Source: Streptomyces pseudogriseolus
GTDB lineage: Bacteria; Actinomycetota; Actinomycetes; Streptomycetales; Streptomycetaceae
Assembly: GCA_002154585.1 (NCBI GenBank)
Contig: MUNG01000082.1
Coordinates: 1-38,526, forward strand
Length of the DNA: 38,526 bases
Direction of reading: 5' to 3'
Below, piece after piece: positions 16,469 to 25,015 of this stretch (the stretch's first letter is position 1; each line of letters opens with the position of its first letter). Made by a program: the position numbers and the translations under genes. The notes beneath the pieces are model-generated. The model saw only the letters and a program-made list of their open reading frames with translations, was not told the origin of the DNA and made no database searches.

Positions 16469-17986
16469 CTACGGCCGGGGCACCAGATCCGACATCACCG
16501 TGCGCGGCAGCGAGGGATTGGCGGCTGCCGCCTCCGCCACTCGCCGGTCGGCGTCGTTGAGCAGTTGCTCGATGACCGGAGGCGGAAGGGCCGGGTGGGC
16601 GGCTGCCAGGGGTCTCGCCCGTGTGTCCGCCAGGCAGGCGAGCAGTGCCGGTGCCGGCGCACGGGGGTGCCTGGCGATCTCACGGAGTGCCTTCCGTGCC
16701 GTCCGCGGTTGGCGGGCGAGGTGCTCCAGGAGGGCCGCGGTCGCGTCCGGGTTGGCGGCCACCTTGGCGGCGACCTGGACTCCGTGCCGGTCGAGCATGG
16801 TGCGCAGTTGGATCTCCGAGAGGCCCGGGTGCGGGGCGACGGACGTGACCACCTTCGCGTCGGAGTCGGCGGCCAGCGCGTCGCGCAGGGCGGGTGGCAA
16901 GTCCCGTCGCTGGGCCATGAGCGTCCGCGCGGCCGGGTTCGGCGATCCGGCCAGCTTCTCGGCCTCCTCGGGGGACGCCGAGGCGATGCGGGGCAGCAGG
17001 GTGGCGCCGATTCGCGTGGTGCCGGCGAGGTGGGTCAGTACGTCGAGCGGTACGTGGGGGTGGCGGGCGAGCCGGCGCCGCACTTCGTGGTCACGGTCGG
17101 TGGCCAGTACGCGGATCAGGGACTCGTCGATCGCCGGATTATCGGCCAGGTCGGCTCGTACACCGGGGTTCGGGTCCGTGGCGAGTCGGGCGCAGACCTG
17201 CGACGGCAGATCGGGGCGGCCGGCCAGCGCCCGGCGCAGGAGCAGCGACGGGTGGTCGACGAAGTTCACGACGGCGTCGGTTGGTGTGGCCGGGTTCCGG
17301 ATCGCCATGAGCCGCGTGTCGTGCCTGGCGGACTCGTGGGAGCCGTCGCAGGAGGCACCGGGCGGCAGGCCGCAGTCGAGTCGCGGGCACTGCGGACCGT
17401 GCGCGAACGGCACCTCCTCACGGTCGCAGACGAGGCACCGCCGCGCGGGCGGCAGCCCTTCCCCGGTGAGCAGCGCCACCAGCACGGCCGGCGGCGTCGC
17501 CTCGTTGGCCGCCACAGCACGGCGGACCTCGGCATGCGGATGCGCGGCGAGCCGGGCGGCCACCTCAGGCGTCGTCCACAACGCGAGCTCCGCGACGACC
17601 CGTACGTCCGGGTCGGCGGCCAGCGTCTCCACCACGTCGGCCGGGAGGCCGGGGCAGCCGGCCAGCCTCTCCCGGCGCTCGGCGTCCGGGTCCGCCGCGA
17701 AGAGGCGTCCCCACTCCGGGTGTCCGGCGCGCTCGGCGAGCAGGGCGAGCGCGGCGTCCGGCCGGGTCACGGGATCGATGTCCGCGGCGGTCAGCCGGCC
17801 CGCGTACGCGAGCCGTGCCGCGCTCTCCTCGACCCGCGAGGCCAGCGCCACCGCCTGCGCATGGCTGAGGTCCGCCCGATCGGCGAGGTCCGCGGCGATC
17901 TCCTCGTCCGCGAGCGCGATCAGACGGTCGGTCAGCTCGGACGGCAGACTCACGTTGGCGGCAAGCCCGCACAGGACATGGTTCAC
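16469..17986 (-). CDS. Leucine-rich-repeat-variant/HEAT-like solenoid protein with a Cys cluster
   Basis: 505 aa from GTG 17986 (GGCAGGAT upstream). Most of the chain is a degenerate helical repeat of about 24-26 residues, with phrases such as VRRAVAANEATPPAVLVALL, RRALAGRPDLPSQVCARLA and VRRRLARHPHVPLDVLTHLA, the pattern of LRV proteins. In the middle, CLVC-N13-C-N4-C-N7-C (RRCLVCDREEV and QCPRLDCGLPP) forms a compact five-Cys insertion that could bind Zn or an iron-sulfur cluster; the described Azotobacter LRV protein has an N-terminal [4Fe-4S] cluster. No signal peptide. A strong hairpin (18011-18044) insulates it from the L,D-transpeptidase upstream. Function is unknown; solenoids usually bind proteins. 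Confidence 0.85.
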   Translation of the reverse strand: MNHVLCGLAANVSLPSELTDRLIALADEEIAADLADRADLSHAQAVALASRVEESAARLAYAGRLTAADIDPVTRPDAALALLAERAGHPEWGRLFAADPDAERRERLAGCPGLPADVVETLAADPDVRVVAELALWTTPEVAARLAAHPHAEVRRAVAANEATPPAVLVALLTGEGLPPARRCLVCDREEVPFAHGPQCPRLDCGLPPGASCDGSHESARHDTRLMAIRNPATPTDAVVNFVDHPSLLLRRALAGRPDLPSQVCARLATDPNPGVRADLADNPAIDESLIRVLATDRDHEVRRRLARHPHVPLDVLTHLAGTTRIGATLLPRIASASPEEAEKLAGSPNPAARTLMAQRRDLPPALRDALAADSDAKVVTSVAPHPGLSEIQLRTMLDRHGVQVAAKVAANPDATAALLEHLARQPRTARKALREIARHPRAPAPALLACLADTRARPLAAAHPALPPPVIEQLLNDADRRVAEAAAANPSLPRTVMSDLVPRP

Positions 17987-18010
17987 GGAGGCATCCTGCC
18001 GGAGAGAAGC

Positions 18011-18044
18011 GGCGACGGCGGGGTCGCAGGACCCCGCCGTCGCC
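18011..18044 (-). terminator. Strong hairpin terminator after the first L,D-transpeptidase gene
   Basis: Perfect 15-bp stem, GGCGACGGCGGGGTC (18011-18025) with GACCCCGCCGTCGCC (18030-18044), and a GCAG loop; C-G at 18010/18045 extends it. It begins 28 bases after the minus-strand stop at 18073 and is followed by GCTTCTCTCC, moderately pyrimidine-rich. It lies just upstream of the LRV gene's GTG. Confidence 0.8.
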
Positions 18045-18072
18045 GTTCGGGCACCACGTGCTCCGTGGACGC

Positions 18073-19314
18073 CTACGCCTTCCACTGCTCCCACGGCATG
18101 TTCCAGCCGTTGAGGCCGTTGTCCGGGGCGATGACGGCGTCGTCGCTCTTCTTGACCTCGACCACGTCGCCGATCAGGGAGTTCTCGAAGAACCAGGCCG
18201 CCGGGGCCTTCTTGTCCCAGCCGCCCTTCACATCGCGCAGGCCGACGCAGCCGTGGCTGGCGTTGCGGTTGCCGAAGGCGTCGCCGCCCCAGTAGTTGCC
18301 GTGGATGAAGGTGCCGGAGGTGGACAGGCGCATGGCGTGCGGGACGTCCTTGATGTCGTACTCGCCGCCGTAGCCGACCGTCTCGCCGTTCATCCGGGTG
18401 ACCGTCAGCTTCTCGCTGATGACCATCTTGCCGTTCCAGGTCTCGTAGCCCGGGGCGCCGGTGGTGACCGGGATGGTCTTGATCACCTTGCCGTCGCGCA
18501 TCACCTTCATGGTGTGCTTCTTGGCGTCGACCACGGAGATCTGGCTGCGGCCGACGGTGAAGGAGACGGTCTTGGACTGCTCGCCGTAGACGCCGTCGCG
18601 GCCCTCGACGCCGTCGAGGTCGAGGGCGACGGTGACCTTGGTGCCGGCCTTCCAGTAGGTCTGCGGGCGGAAGTCCAGGCGGTCGTTGCCGAACCAGTGG
18701 CCCTCGACCTCGACGGCCGGCTCGGTGGTGATGCGGATGGCCTTCTCGACGTCGTCGGGGTTGGTGATGCCCCGGGTGAAGTTGAGGGAGAAGGGCATGC
18801 CGACGCCGACGGTGGAGCCGTCCTCGGGGGTGAAGTGCCCGACGAACGTCTCCTTCGGCGTCAGGGTGGTGAAGCGGGAGTCCTGCGCGGTGGTGCGGCC
18901 CTCGGCGTCCTTGGCGACCGCGTGCACCGTGTAGGCGGTGTCGGCGGCGAGGTGGGTGGACGGCGTCCAGGTGGCGCCGTCCTTCGATATCGCGCCCTCG
19001 ACGGCCTTGCCCTTGGCGTTCTTGACGACGACCTCGGTGAGCTTGCCCTTGGTGGCCGTCACCTTCAGCTCACCGCTGGTGTCGACCGCCTTGGCGCCGT
19101 CGCGCGGGGCGATGGTGACCTGGGCCTCGGACCGCGTGCTGCGCGCCGCCGTGGAGTCCTTGTCCTTGCCCTTGCCGTCGTCCCCGCCGGACCCCGGCTC
19201 CGATCCCCCGCCGCAGGCGGTGACCGCCAGCATCACCCCGAGTGCCAGCGCCGCCAGCTTCCTGCCGCCGCGCCGCGCGCCCACCGACGCCCCCGATATC
19301 GGCCCCACGTTCAC
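18073..19314 (-). CDS. L,D-transpeptidase lipoprotein (YkuD family), first of a tandem pair
   Basis: 413 aa from GTG 19314, chosen because GGGGAGAAACAA precedes it and a signal peptide then starts at the right place. It has KLAALALGVMLAVTAC, with a lipobox VTAC and modified Cys34, and a Gly/Ser/Asp-rich tether. Two Ig-like domains (about 65-255) precede the YkuD catalytic domain. The catalytic motif is HGNYWGGDAFGN followed by SHGCVGLRD, with Cys as nucleophile. Such enzymes form 3-3 cross-links in peptidoglycan and are penicillin-tolerant. The full architecture matches Streptomyces and mycobacterial Ldt proteins (LdtMt2-like). Next to a paralog with the same layout and terminated by a strong hairpin. 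Confidence 0.95.
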   Translation of the reverse strand: MNVGPISGASVGARRGGRKLAALALGVMLAVTACGGGSEPGSGGDDGKGKDKDSTAARSTRSEAQVTIAPRDGAKAVDTSGELKVTATKGKLTEVVVKNAKGKAVEGAISKDGATWTPSTHLAADTAYTVHAVAKDAEGRTTAQDSRFTTLTPKETFVGHFTPEDGSTVGVGMPFSLNFTRGITNPDDVEKAIRITTEPAVEVEGHWFGNDRLDFRPQTYWKAGTKVTVALDLDGVEGRDGVYGEQSKTVSFTVGRSQISVVDAKKHTMKVMRDGKVIKTIPVTTGAPGYETWNGKMVISEKLTVTRMNGETVGYGGEYDIKDVPHAMRLSTSGTFIHGNYWGGDAFGNRNASHGCVGLRDVKGGWDKKAPAAWFFENSLIGDVVEVKKSDDAVIAPDNGLNGWNMPWEQWKA

Positions 19315-19466
19315 TTGTTTCTCCCCTCGGCGGGTCTGACCGGACCCGGCCCCCCAGCGCGCCTCTCGCGCACACGGCGAATGGTAACCACAGGCCAGGA
19401 GCCTGGGAGGCGGAGGTTGTGTCACCGTTCCGTTCCAAGTTCAACGGTCCGGCCGAGGGGGTTCGG

Positions 19467-20693
19467 TCAGCGGCGGTTCACCGCGCTGCCCGCCTTCCAC
19501 TCCTTCCAGTTCATGTTCCAGCCGCCGAGCCCGTTGTCCGGCGCGACCGTGCGGTCCTTGCTGTTGACCACCTCGACGACGTCGCCGATCAGGCTGCGGT
19601 CGAAGAACCAGCCCGCCGGGGTGTCCGCGCCGCCGCCCTTCACGTCGCGCAGGCCGACGCAGCCGTGGCTGACGTTGTCGCTGCCGAACACCTCCGGGTC
19701 GGCCCAGTAGTTGCCGTGCAGGAAGGTGCCGGAGCTGGTCAGCCGGATGGCGTGGGGCACGTCGGGGATGTCGTACTCGCCGCCGAAGCCGACCGTGCGG
19801 CCGTTCATGCGGGTCACCTCGAGCATCTCGGTGATCACCATCTTGCCGTTGTACGTGGGTGTCTTCGCCGCGCCCGCCGTGACCGGCACGGTGGCGAGCA
19901 GCTCCCCGTCCCGCCGCACCCGCATGGTGTGCGCGGCGGCGTCGACCACGGTCACCTGGCTGCGGCCGACGGTGAAGGTGAAGGTGCGCCGCTGGAGGCC
20001 GTAGACGCCGGGCGCGCCCTCGACGTCGCGCAGGTCCAGCTCGACGGTGACCTCGGTGCCGGGCTTCCAGTAGTGCTCGGGACGGAAGTCCAGGCGCGTT
20101 TTCCCGAACCAGTGGGGGCGGATCTCGACGGCGGGGCGCGCGGTGACCCGGACGGCGCGCTCCACGGCGGCCCGGCGGGTGATCTTCCGGTTGAACTCCA
20201 GGGAGACGATCGCCCCGGTGCCGACGGTGGAGCGGTCCTCGGGGGCGACGTAGCCGATGAAGCGTTCCTCCGGGACGTGCGTGGTGAACGTCGTGTGCCG
20301 GGCGGAGCGGCGTCCGGAGCCGTCCACGGCGACCGCGTCGACGGTGTACTTCGCGGCGAGCGCCAGCCGTTCGTCGTCGGGCCGCCAGGTGCGCCCGTCG
20401 CCGGAGATGCGGCCAGGGACCGGTGACTCGCGCGCGTCCTGCGACACGACCGCCTTGACCGACTCCAGCCGGCCCTCCGTGACCCGCACCCGCAGCTGCT
20501 CGCCGGGGCGTACGCCCTTGCTGCCGTCGCCGGGGGACACCTGGATGACGTCCCCCCGTCCCGGCGGCCCGAACGCCCCCGGGACGGGGCCCTCCGGACT
20601 GCACCCGGCGGTCGCGGTCAGCAGTCCTGCCCATGTCACTACGGCGGCCAGCGCGGCCCTCGCGCGCCGTGCGCGCCCTTGTACGTGCCTCAC
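19467..20693 (-). CDS. L,D-transpeptidase lipoprotein (YkuD family), second of a tandem pair
   Basis: 408 aa, same layout as its neighbour: signal peptide with lipobox TAGC (Cys31), Ig-like domains at about 45-250, then the YkuD domain with HGNYWADPEVFGSDNV and SHGCVGLRDVKGG. Alignment by eye shows conservation across the Ig domains (VGTGAIVSLEFNRKI against VGVGMPFSLNFTRGI) and the catalytic core (PHAIRLTSSGTFLHGNYW against PHAMRLSTSGTFIHGNYW). The start is GTG 20693, with a weak upstream site, so expression may be lower or promoter-driven. The enzyme should cross-link peptidoglycan from the outer face of the membrane. Divergent from glgX. Confidence 0.95.
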   Translation of the reverse strand: MRHVQGRARRARAALAAVVTWAGLLTATAGCSPEGPVPGAFGPPGRGDVIQVSPGDGSKGVRPGEQLRVRVTEGRLESVKAVVSQDARESPVPGRISGDGRTWRPDDERLALAAKYTVDAVAVDGSGRRSARHTTFTTHVPEERFIGYVAPEDRSTVGTGAIVSLEFNRKITRRAAVERAVRVTARPAVEIRPHWFGKTRLDFRPEHYWKPGTEVTVELDLRDVEGAPGVYGLQRRTFTFTVGRSQVTVVDAAAHTMRVRRDGELLATVPVTAGAAKTPTYNGKMVITEMLEVTRMNGRTVGFGGEYDIPDVPHAIRLTSSGTFLHGNYWADPEVFGSDNVSHGCVGLRDVKGGGADTPAGWFFDRSLIGDVVEVVNSKDRTVAPDNGLGGWNMNWKEWKAGSAVNRR

Positions 20694-20880
20694 GCGGTAC
20701 CCAACGACGGGCCTCGCCTCCGGGAAACGACCGTGCCGCCCCCCGGGGAAACGTGAGTGCGAGGCGCGCTCTGGGCAGAACTGTGGGAGGACGACGCACC
20801 GGGGGGCCGCGGCCGGAGCCGCACGGGCCGTGGCTCACCCGTCCGCCGTCGTCCCTCCACGAGCCGCGGGAGGCTGACAG
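20694..20880. promoter_or_regulatory. Divergent promoter region between the second L,D-transpeptidase and glgX
   Basis: 187 bp without a gene. It contains two near-identical direct repeats, CCGGGAAACG (20720-20729) and CCGGGGAAACG (20743-20753), 23 bp apart (about two turns), and a long-range inverted repeat GGACGACG (20789-20796) with CGTCGTCC (20847-20854) in the glgX leader. I could not identify convincing -35/-10 pairs. Confidence 0.35.
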
Positions 20881-23133
20881 GTGTCCAGCGCAGCCGAGCA
20901 GGAGGCGGTGGCCGGAGAGCGGGCCACCGGGGACGGGCGCCCGGCCGTCGTCGTGAACGGCGCGCGGCCGGCGCCGCCCGTGCCCACGGTGCCCGTCCGG
21001 CCGGGCCGGCCGACGCCGCTGGGCGCCCGGTTCCGCACCGGCCCGGACGGGGTGGCGGGGACCAACTTCGCGCTCTGGGCGGGCGGAGCGGAGGGCGTGG
21101 AGCTGTGCCTGTTCGACGAGCACGGCCGGGAGAGCCGGGCCCGGCTGACCGAGCTGACGCACGGCATCTGGCACGGCTTCGTGCCGGGGGTGATGCCGGG
21201 GCAGCGGTACGGCTACCGGGTGCACGGCCGCTGGGACCCGTGGACCGGCGGGCGCTGGAACCCGGCGAAGCTGCTGCTCGACCCGTACGCCCGGGCCGTG
21301 GACGGCGACTTCGTGCTGCCGCCCGAGGTGTACGGGCACGTCCGGGACTGGCCGGAGCAGCATGTCGCGGACACCGTGCGGGACGACCGGGACTCGGCGC
21401 CGTACGTGCCGAAGGGGGTGGTCGTCCATGACGACGACGACTGGGCGGACGACCGGCGGCCGAAGACGCCGTGGTCCGACTCGGTCATCTACGAGCTGCA
21501 CGTACGCGGCTTCACCCGGCGGCACCCGGACATCCCGGAGGAGCTGCGCGGCACCTACGCGGGACTCGCGCATCCGGCGGCGATCGAGCACCTGGTGCGC
21601 CTCGGCGTCACGGCGGTCGAACTGCTGCCGGTGCACCAGTTCGCGCACGAGGACCATCTGCTGCGCCGGGGCCTGCGCAACTACTGGGGCTACAACTCCA
21701 TCGGCTACTTCGCCCCGCACGCCGGCTACGCGGCCTCCGGGACGGCCGGGCAGCAGGTCGGCGAGTTCAAGCGGATGGTGCGCGCGCTGCACGCGGCCGG
21801 CATCGAGGTGATCCTCGACGTGGTCTACAACCACACGGCGGAGGCGGGCGAACTGGGCCCGACGCTCTCCCTGAAGGGCATCGACAACCGCGGCTACTAC
21901 CGCCTCCAGCCCGACGCCCGCCGCTACGCCGACTACACCGGCTGCGGCAACACCCTGCACGTGGTGCAGCCGCACGTGCTGCGACTGATCACCGACTCGC
22001 TGCGCTACTGGGTGACCGAGATGGGCGTCGACGGCTTCCGCTTCGATCTCGCGGCGGCGCTGGCCCGCTCCATGCACGACGTCGACATGCTCTCCCCGTT
22101 CCTCGCGGTGATCGCGCAGGACCCGGTGCTGCGCCGGGTGAAGCTGATCGCCGAGCCGTGGGACGTCGGCTCGGGCGGCTACCAGGTGGGCGCCTTCCCA
22201 CCCCTGTGGACGGAGTGGAACGACCGCTACCGGGACGCCGTACGGGACTTCTGGCGCCACGCGCTGCCGGACGTACGGGAGATGGGCTACCGGCTGTCCG
22301 GCTCCAGCGACCTGTACGCCTGGGGCGGCCGGCGGCCGTACGCCTCGGTCAACTTCGTCACTGCGCACGACGGTCTCACCCTGCGCGACCTCGTGTCGTA
22401 CGACCGCAAGCACAACGAGGCCAACGGGGAGGGCAACCGCGACGGCACGGACGACAACCGGTCCTGGAACTGCGGCGCGGAGGGCGACACCGACGACCCG
22501 GACGTCCGCGCCCTGCGACGGCGGCAGCTGCGGAACCTGCTGACCACGCTGCTGCTGTCGACGGGCGTGCCGATGCTGGTCGCGGGCGACGAGATGGGCC
22601 GCACCCAGCGCGGCAACAACAACGCGTACTGCCAGGACAACGAGACCGGCTGGGTGGACTGGAGCCTGCGGGACGACCCGGAGTGGCGACCGCTGCTGGA
22701 GCTGACCTCACGGCTGGTCGCGCTGCGCCACCGGCACCCGGTGCTGCGCCGCCGCTCCTTCTTCTCCGGCCGCGCGCACTCCGCGGACGGTCTGCGGGAC
22801 CTTGCCTGGTTCACCCCGCACGGCCGGGAGATGACCGAGGGCGACTGGTACGCACCGGCCGCGACCCTCGGCATGTACCTCTCCGGACGGGACATCCCGG
22901 GCCGCGACGAGCAGGGCGCGCCGGTCCTCGACGACAGCTTCCTGGCGGTTCTGCACGCGGGCGCGGACCCGGTGGACTTCGTCCTCCCGGGCCCGCCGTG
23001 GGCGGAACGGTACGAGGTGGTCGTGGACACGGCGCGGGAGGAACAGGACGGTGCGCCCGGCGTGGTGCACGGGGCGGGGGCGCCCGTCACCCTGACGGGC
23101 CGGTCGGTGCTGCTGCTGCGGGTGCTGCCCTGA
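20881..23133 (+). CDS. glgX: Glycogen debranching enzyme
   Basis: 750-aa GH13 enzyme hydrolysing alpha-1,6 branch points of limit dextrins left by glycogen phosphorylase. Start is GTG 20881 with GGGAGG upstream. An N-terminal Ala/Pro-rich tail of about 45 residues precedes the CBM48 domain (ARFRTGPDGVAGTNFALWAGGAEGVELCLFD). Catalytic machinery is GFRFDLAAALAR (nucleophile D389), LIAEPWDVG (acid/base E425) and NFVTAHDGLTLRDLVSY (D497). DVVYNHTAEAG and the GlgX-typical DNRSWNCGAEG and NNNAYCQDNETGWVDW are present. It acts with glgP, encoded at the other end of the window, although the genes are not in one operon. Confidence 0.96.
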   Translation: MSSAAEQEAVAGERATGDGRPAVVVNGARPAPPVPTVPVRPGRPTPLGARFRTGPDGVAGTNFALWAGGAEGVELCLFDEHGRESRARLTELTHGIWHGFVPGVMPGQRYGYRVHGRWDPWTGGRWNPAKLLLDPYARAVDGDFVLPPEVYGHVRDWPEQHVADTVRDDRDSAPYVPKGVVVHDDDDWADDRRPKTPWSDSVIYELHVRGFTRRHPDIPEELRGTYAGLAHPAAIEHLVRLGVTAVELLPVHQFAHEDHLLRRGLRNYWGYNSIGYFAPHAGYAASGTAGQQVGEFKRMVRALHAAGIEVILDVVYNHTAEAGELGPTLSLKGIDNRGYYRLQPDARRYADYTGCGNTLHVVQPHVLRLITDSLRYWVTEMGVDGFRFDLAAALARSMHDVDMLSPFLAVIAQDPVLRRVKLIAEPWDVGSGGYQVGAFPPLWTEWNDRYRDAVRDFWRHALPDVREMGYRLSGSSDLYAWGGRRPYASVNFVTAHDGLTLRDLVSYDRKHNEANGEGNRDGTDDNRSWNCGAEGDTDDPDVRALRRRQLRNLLTTLLLSTGVPMLVAGDEMGRTQRGNNNAYCQDNETGWVDWSLRDDPEWRPLLELTSRLVALRHRHPVLRRRSFFSGRAHSADGLRDLAWFTPHGREMTEGDWYAPAATLGMYLSGRDIPGRDEQGAPVLDDSFLAVLHAGADPVDFVLPGPPWAERYEVVVDTAREEQDGAPGVVHGAGAPVTLTGRSVLLLRVLP

Positions 23134-23190
23134 CGCCCGGCAACACAGGTCGTAGGACCCGCGACCGAGGCGGACCGGGCCGGAATTCGG

Positions 23191-23219
23191 TGGGCAGCGT
23201 CAGTGGCGAACCGTACTCT
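23191..23219 (+). promoter_or_regulatory. Candidate leaderless promoter of the exporter operon
   Basis: -35 TGGGCA (23191-23196), 17-base spacer, -10 TACTCT (23214-23219), then 8 bases to the ATG at 23228. No Shine-Dalgarno sequence precedes that ATG, so a leaderless mRNA fits. The -35 matches the consensus at four positions. Confidence 0.4.
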
Positions 23220-23227
23220 CACTGCTG

Positions 23228-25015
23228 ATGCCCACTACACCTTCTCCGCGGGAGCCCCGCTCCACCGTGCGGACGCTGCTGCGGCTGTGGCCGTACGTGC
23301 GTCCCGTGCGGGCGCGCCTGTTCTCCGCCGCGTTCATCGCCGTCCTGGCGTCCTGCATCGGGCTGGTCATCCCGCTCGTCCTGAAGTGGATGGTCGACGG
23401 CCCGATCGCCGACCGGGACCCGGCGGGGGTGTGGCTCGGCGCGCTGTACCTGCTGCTGCTCGGGCTCGCGGAGGCGCTGCTGTTCGGGTTCCGGCGGTGG
23501 CTGGTGGCGCGGCCGCTGTCGCACGTCGAGGCGGAGATGCGGGCCGGTCTGTACCGGCACCTCCAGCGGCTGCCGATCGCCTTCCACGACCGCTGGGCCT
23601 CGGGCCAGCTGCTGTCCCGGGCCACCGGGGACCTGGCGCTGCTGCGCATGTTCTTCGCGTTCCCGCTGACCTTCCTGCTGGTCAACGGGGTGACGATCCT
23701 GGTCGGCGTGATCATCATGCTGGTGCAGGACTGGGCGCTGGGGCTGGTCATCCTGGTGCCGGCGGCGCCCGTGCTGATCACCTGCGTGGTGTTCGAGAAG
23801 CGGTACTCGCTGGCCGCGCGACAGGCGCAGGACCAGGTGGGCGACCTGACGACGGTGGTCGAGGAGAGCGTGCTCGGCATCCGGATCATCAAGGGGTTCG
23901 GCCGGCACCGCAGCCAGGCGCGGGCGTTCCGGGAGCTGTCGGGGAAGCTGCGGGGCACGGAGCTGCACAAGGCGCGGCTGCTGGCGACGATCCTCGGCAT
24001 CATCGTGACGCTGCCCGAGTTCGCCATCGGGGCGGCGCTGGTGCTGGGCGCGGTGCAGGTGGCGGACGGCACGCTGTCGGCGGGCACGCTGGTGGCGTTC
24101 CTGTCCACGACACTGGCGCTGCGCTGGCCGGTGGACTCCATCGGCTTCCTGCTGGCGATGAGCCAGGAGGCGGCGACGGCCACGGAACGCTACTTCGAGG
24201 TGATGGACGCGGAGCCGGAGTCGGGGACGACGGCATCCGCCGGGAGGCGCGACGCCCGACGGGAGGGCGGACTGCGGTTCGAGAACGTCACCTTCCGCTA
24301 CCCCGACGCGCCACAAGACTCACCCCCCGTCCTGAACCGCATCGACCTCCACATCCGCCCCGGCGAATCCCTCGCCCTGGTCGGCGCGACCGGTAGCGGC
24401 AAGACCACCCTCACCGCCCTCGTCCCCCGCCTCCACGAGGTCACCGAGGGCCGCATCACCCTCGACGGCCGGGACATCACCGAGATGTCAAGGGAAGAAC
24501 TGCGCTCCCGCGTCGCCGTCGCCTTCGAGGAACCCACCCTGTTCTCCGCGACCGTCGGTGAGAACGTCCTGATGGGCGGCGGCACCGGCGAGGAGGACCT
24601 GGAGCGCGCCCTGGCCGTCGCCCAGGCCGACTTCGCCCACGCCCTGCCCCAGGGCACCGCCACCCAGGTCGGCGAGCAGGGGCTGAGCCTCTCCGGCGGG
24701 CAGCGGCAGCGGCTCGCCCTGGCCCGCGCGGTCGTCGGGCGCCCCGACTTCCTGGTGCTGGACGACCCGCTGTCCGCGCTGGACGTGCACACCGAGGCCG
24801 CGGTCGAGGCCGCTCTGCGCCGGGTGCTCGCCGACACCACGGCGCTGATCGTGGCGCACCGCCCGTCCACCGTGCTGCTCGCCGACCGGGTGGCGCTGCT
24901 GTCCGGCGGGCGGATCACGGCGGTCGGCACCCATCACGAACTGCTGCGCGGCAATGCCGAGTACGCCCACCTCATGTCGGGCGACCCGGCGGAGGAACTG
25001 GAGGAGCAGCGATGA
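23228..25015 (+). CDS. ABC exporter half-transporter 1 (permease-ATPase fusion), degenerate catalytic Glu
   Basis: 595-aa type IV ABC exporter subunit: six-helix transmembrane domain (about 20-320) fused to an NBD (about 350-595). Walker A is GATGSGKT (386-393, K392) and the signature is LSGGQ (488-492). Two catalytic positions are altered: the Q-loop residue is Glu434 in place of Gln (FEEPTLF), and the Walker B motif FLVLDDPLSALD has Asp513 where the catalytic Glu is expected. The H-loop His544 is kept. In a heterodimer these changes would make this subunit's own ATP site weak, while its LSGGQ serves the partner. It overlaps the next gene by 4 bp. No Shine-Dalgarno site precedes ATG 23228. 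Substrate unknown. Confidence 0.95.
   Translation: MPTTPSPREPRSTVRTLLRLWPYVRPVRARLFSAAFIAVLASCIGLVIPLVLKWMVDGPIADRDPAGVWLGALYLLLLGLAEALLFGFRRWLVARPLSHVEAEMRAGLYRHLQRLPIAFHDRWASGQLLSRATGDLALLRMFFAFPLTFLLVNGVTILVGVIIMLVQDWALGLVILVPAAPVLITCVVFEKRYSLAARQAQDQVGDLTTVVEESVLGIRIIKGFGRHRSQARAFRELSGKLRGTELHKARLLATILGIIVTLPEFAIGAALVLGAVQVADGTLSAGTLVAFLSTTLALRWPVDSIGFLLAMSQEAATATERYFEVMDAEPESGTTASAGRRDARREGGLRFENVTFRYPDAPQDSPPVLNRIDLHIRPGESLALVGATGSGKTTLTALVPRLHEVTEGRITLDGRDITEMSREELRSRVAVAFEEPTLFSATVGENVLMGGGTGEEDLERALAVAQADFAHALPQGTATQVGEQGLSLSGGQRQRLALARAVVGRPDFLVLDDPLSALDVHTEAAVEAALRRVLADTTALIVAHRPSTVLLADRVALLSGGRITAVGTHHELLRGNAEYAHLMSGDPAEELEEQR

Noticed and set aside
19441-22413. A 990-codon minus-strand frame opposite glgX and overlapping the second L,D-transpeptidase
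   Set aside because: Arg/Ala/Pro/Gly-rich shadow of glgX and a frame-shifted copy of the transpeptidase; no domain visible.
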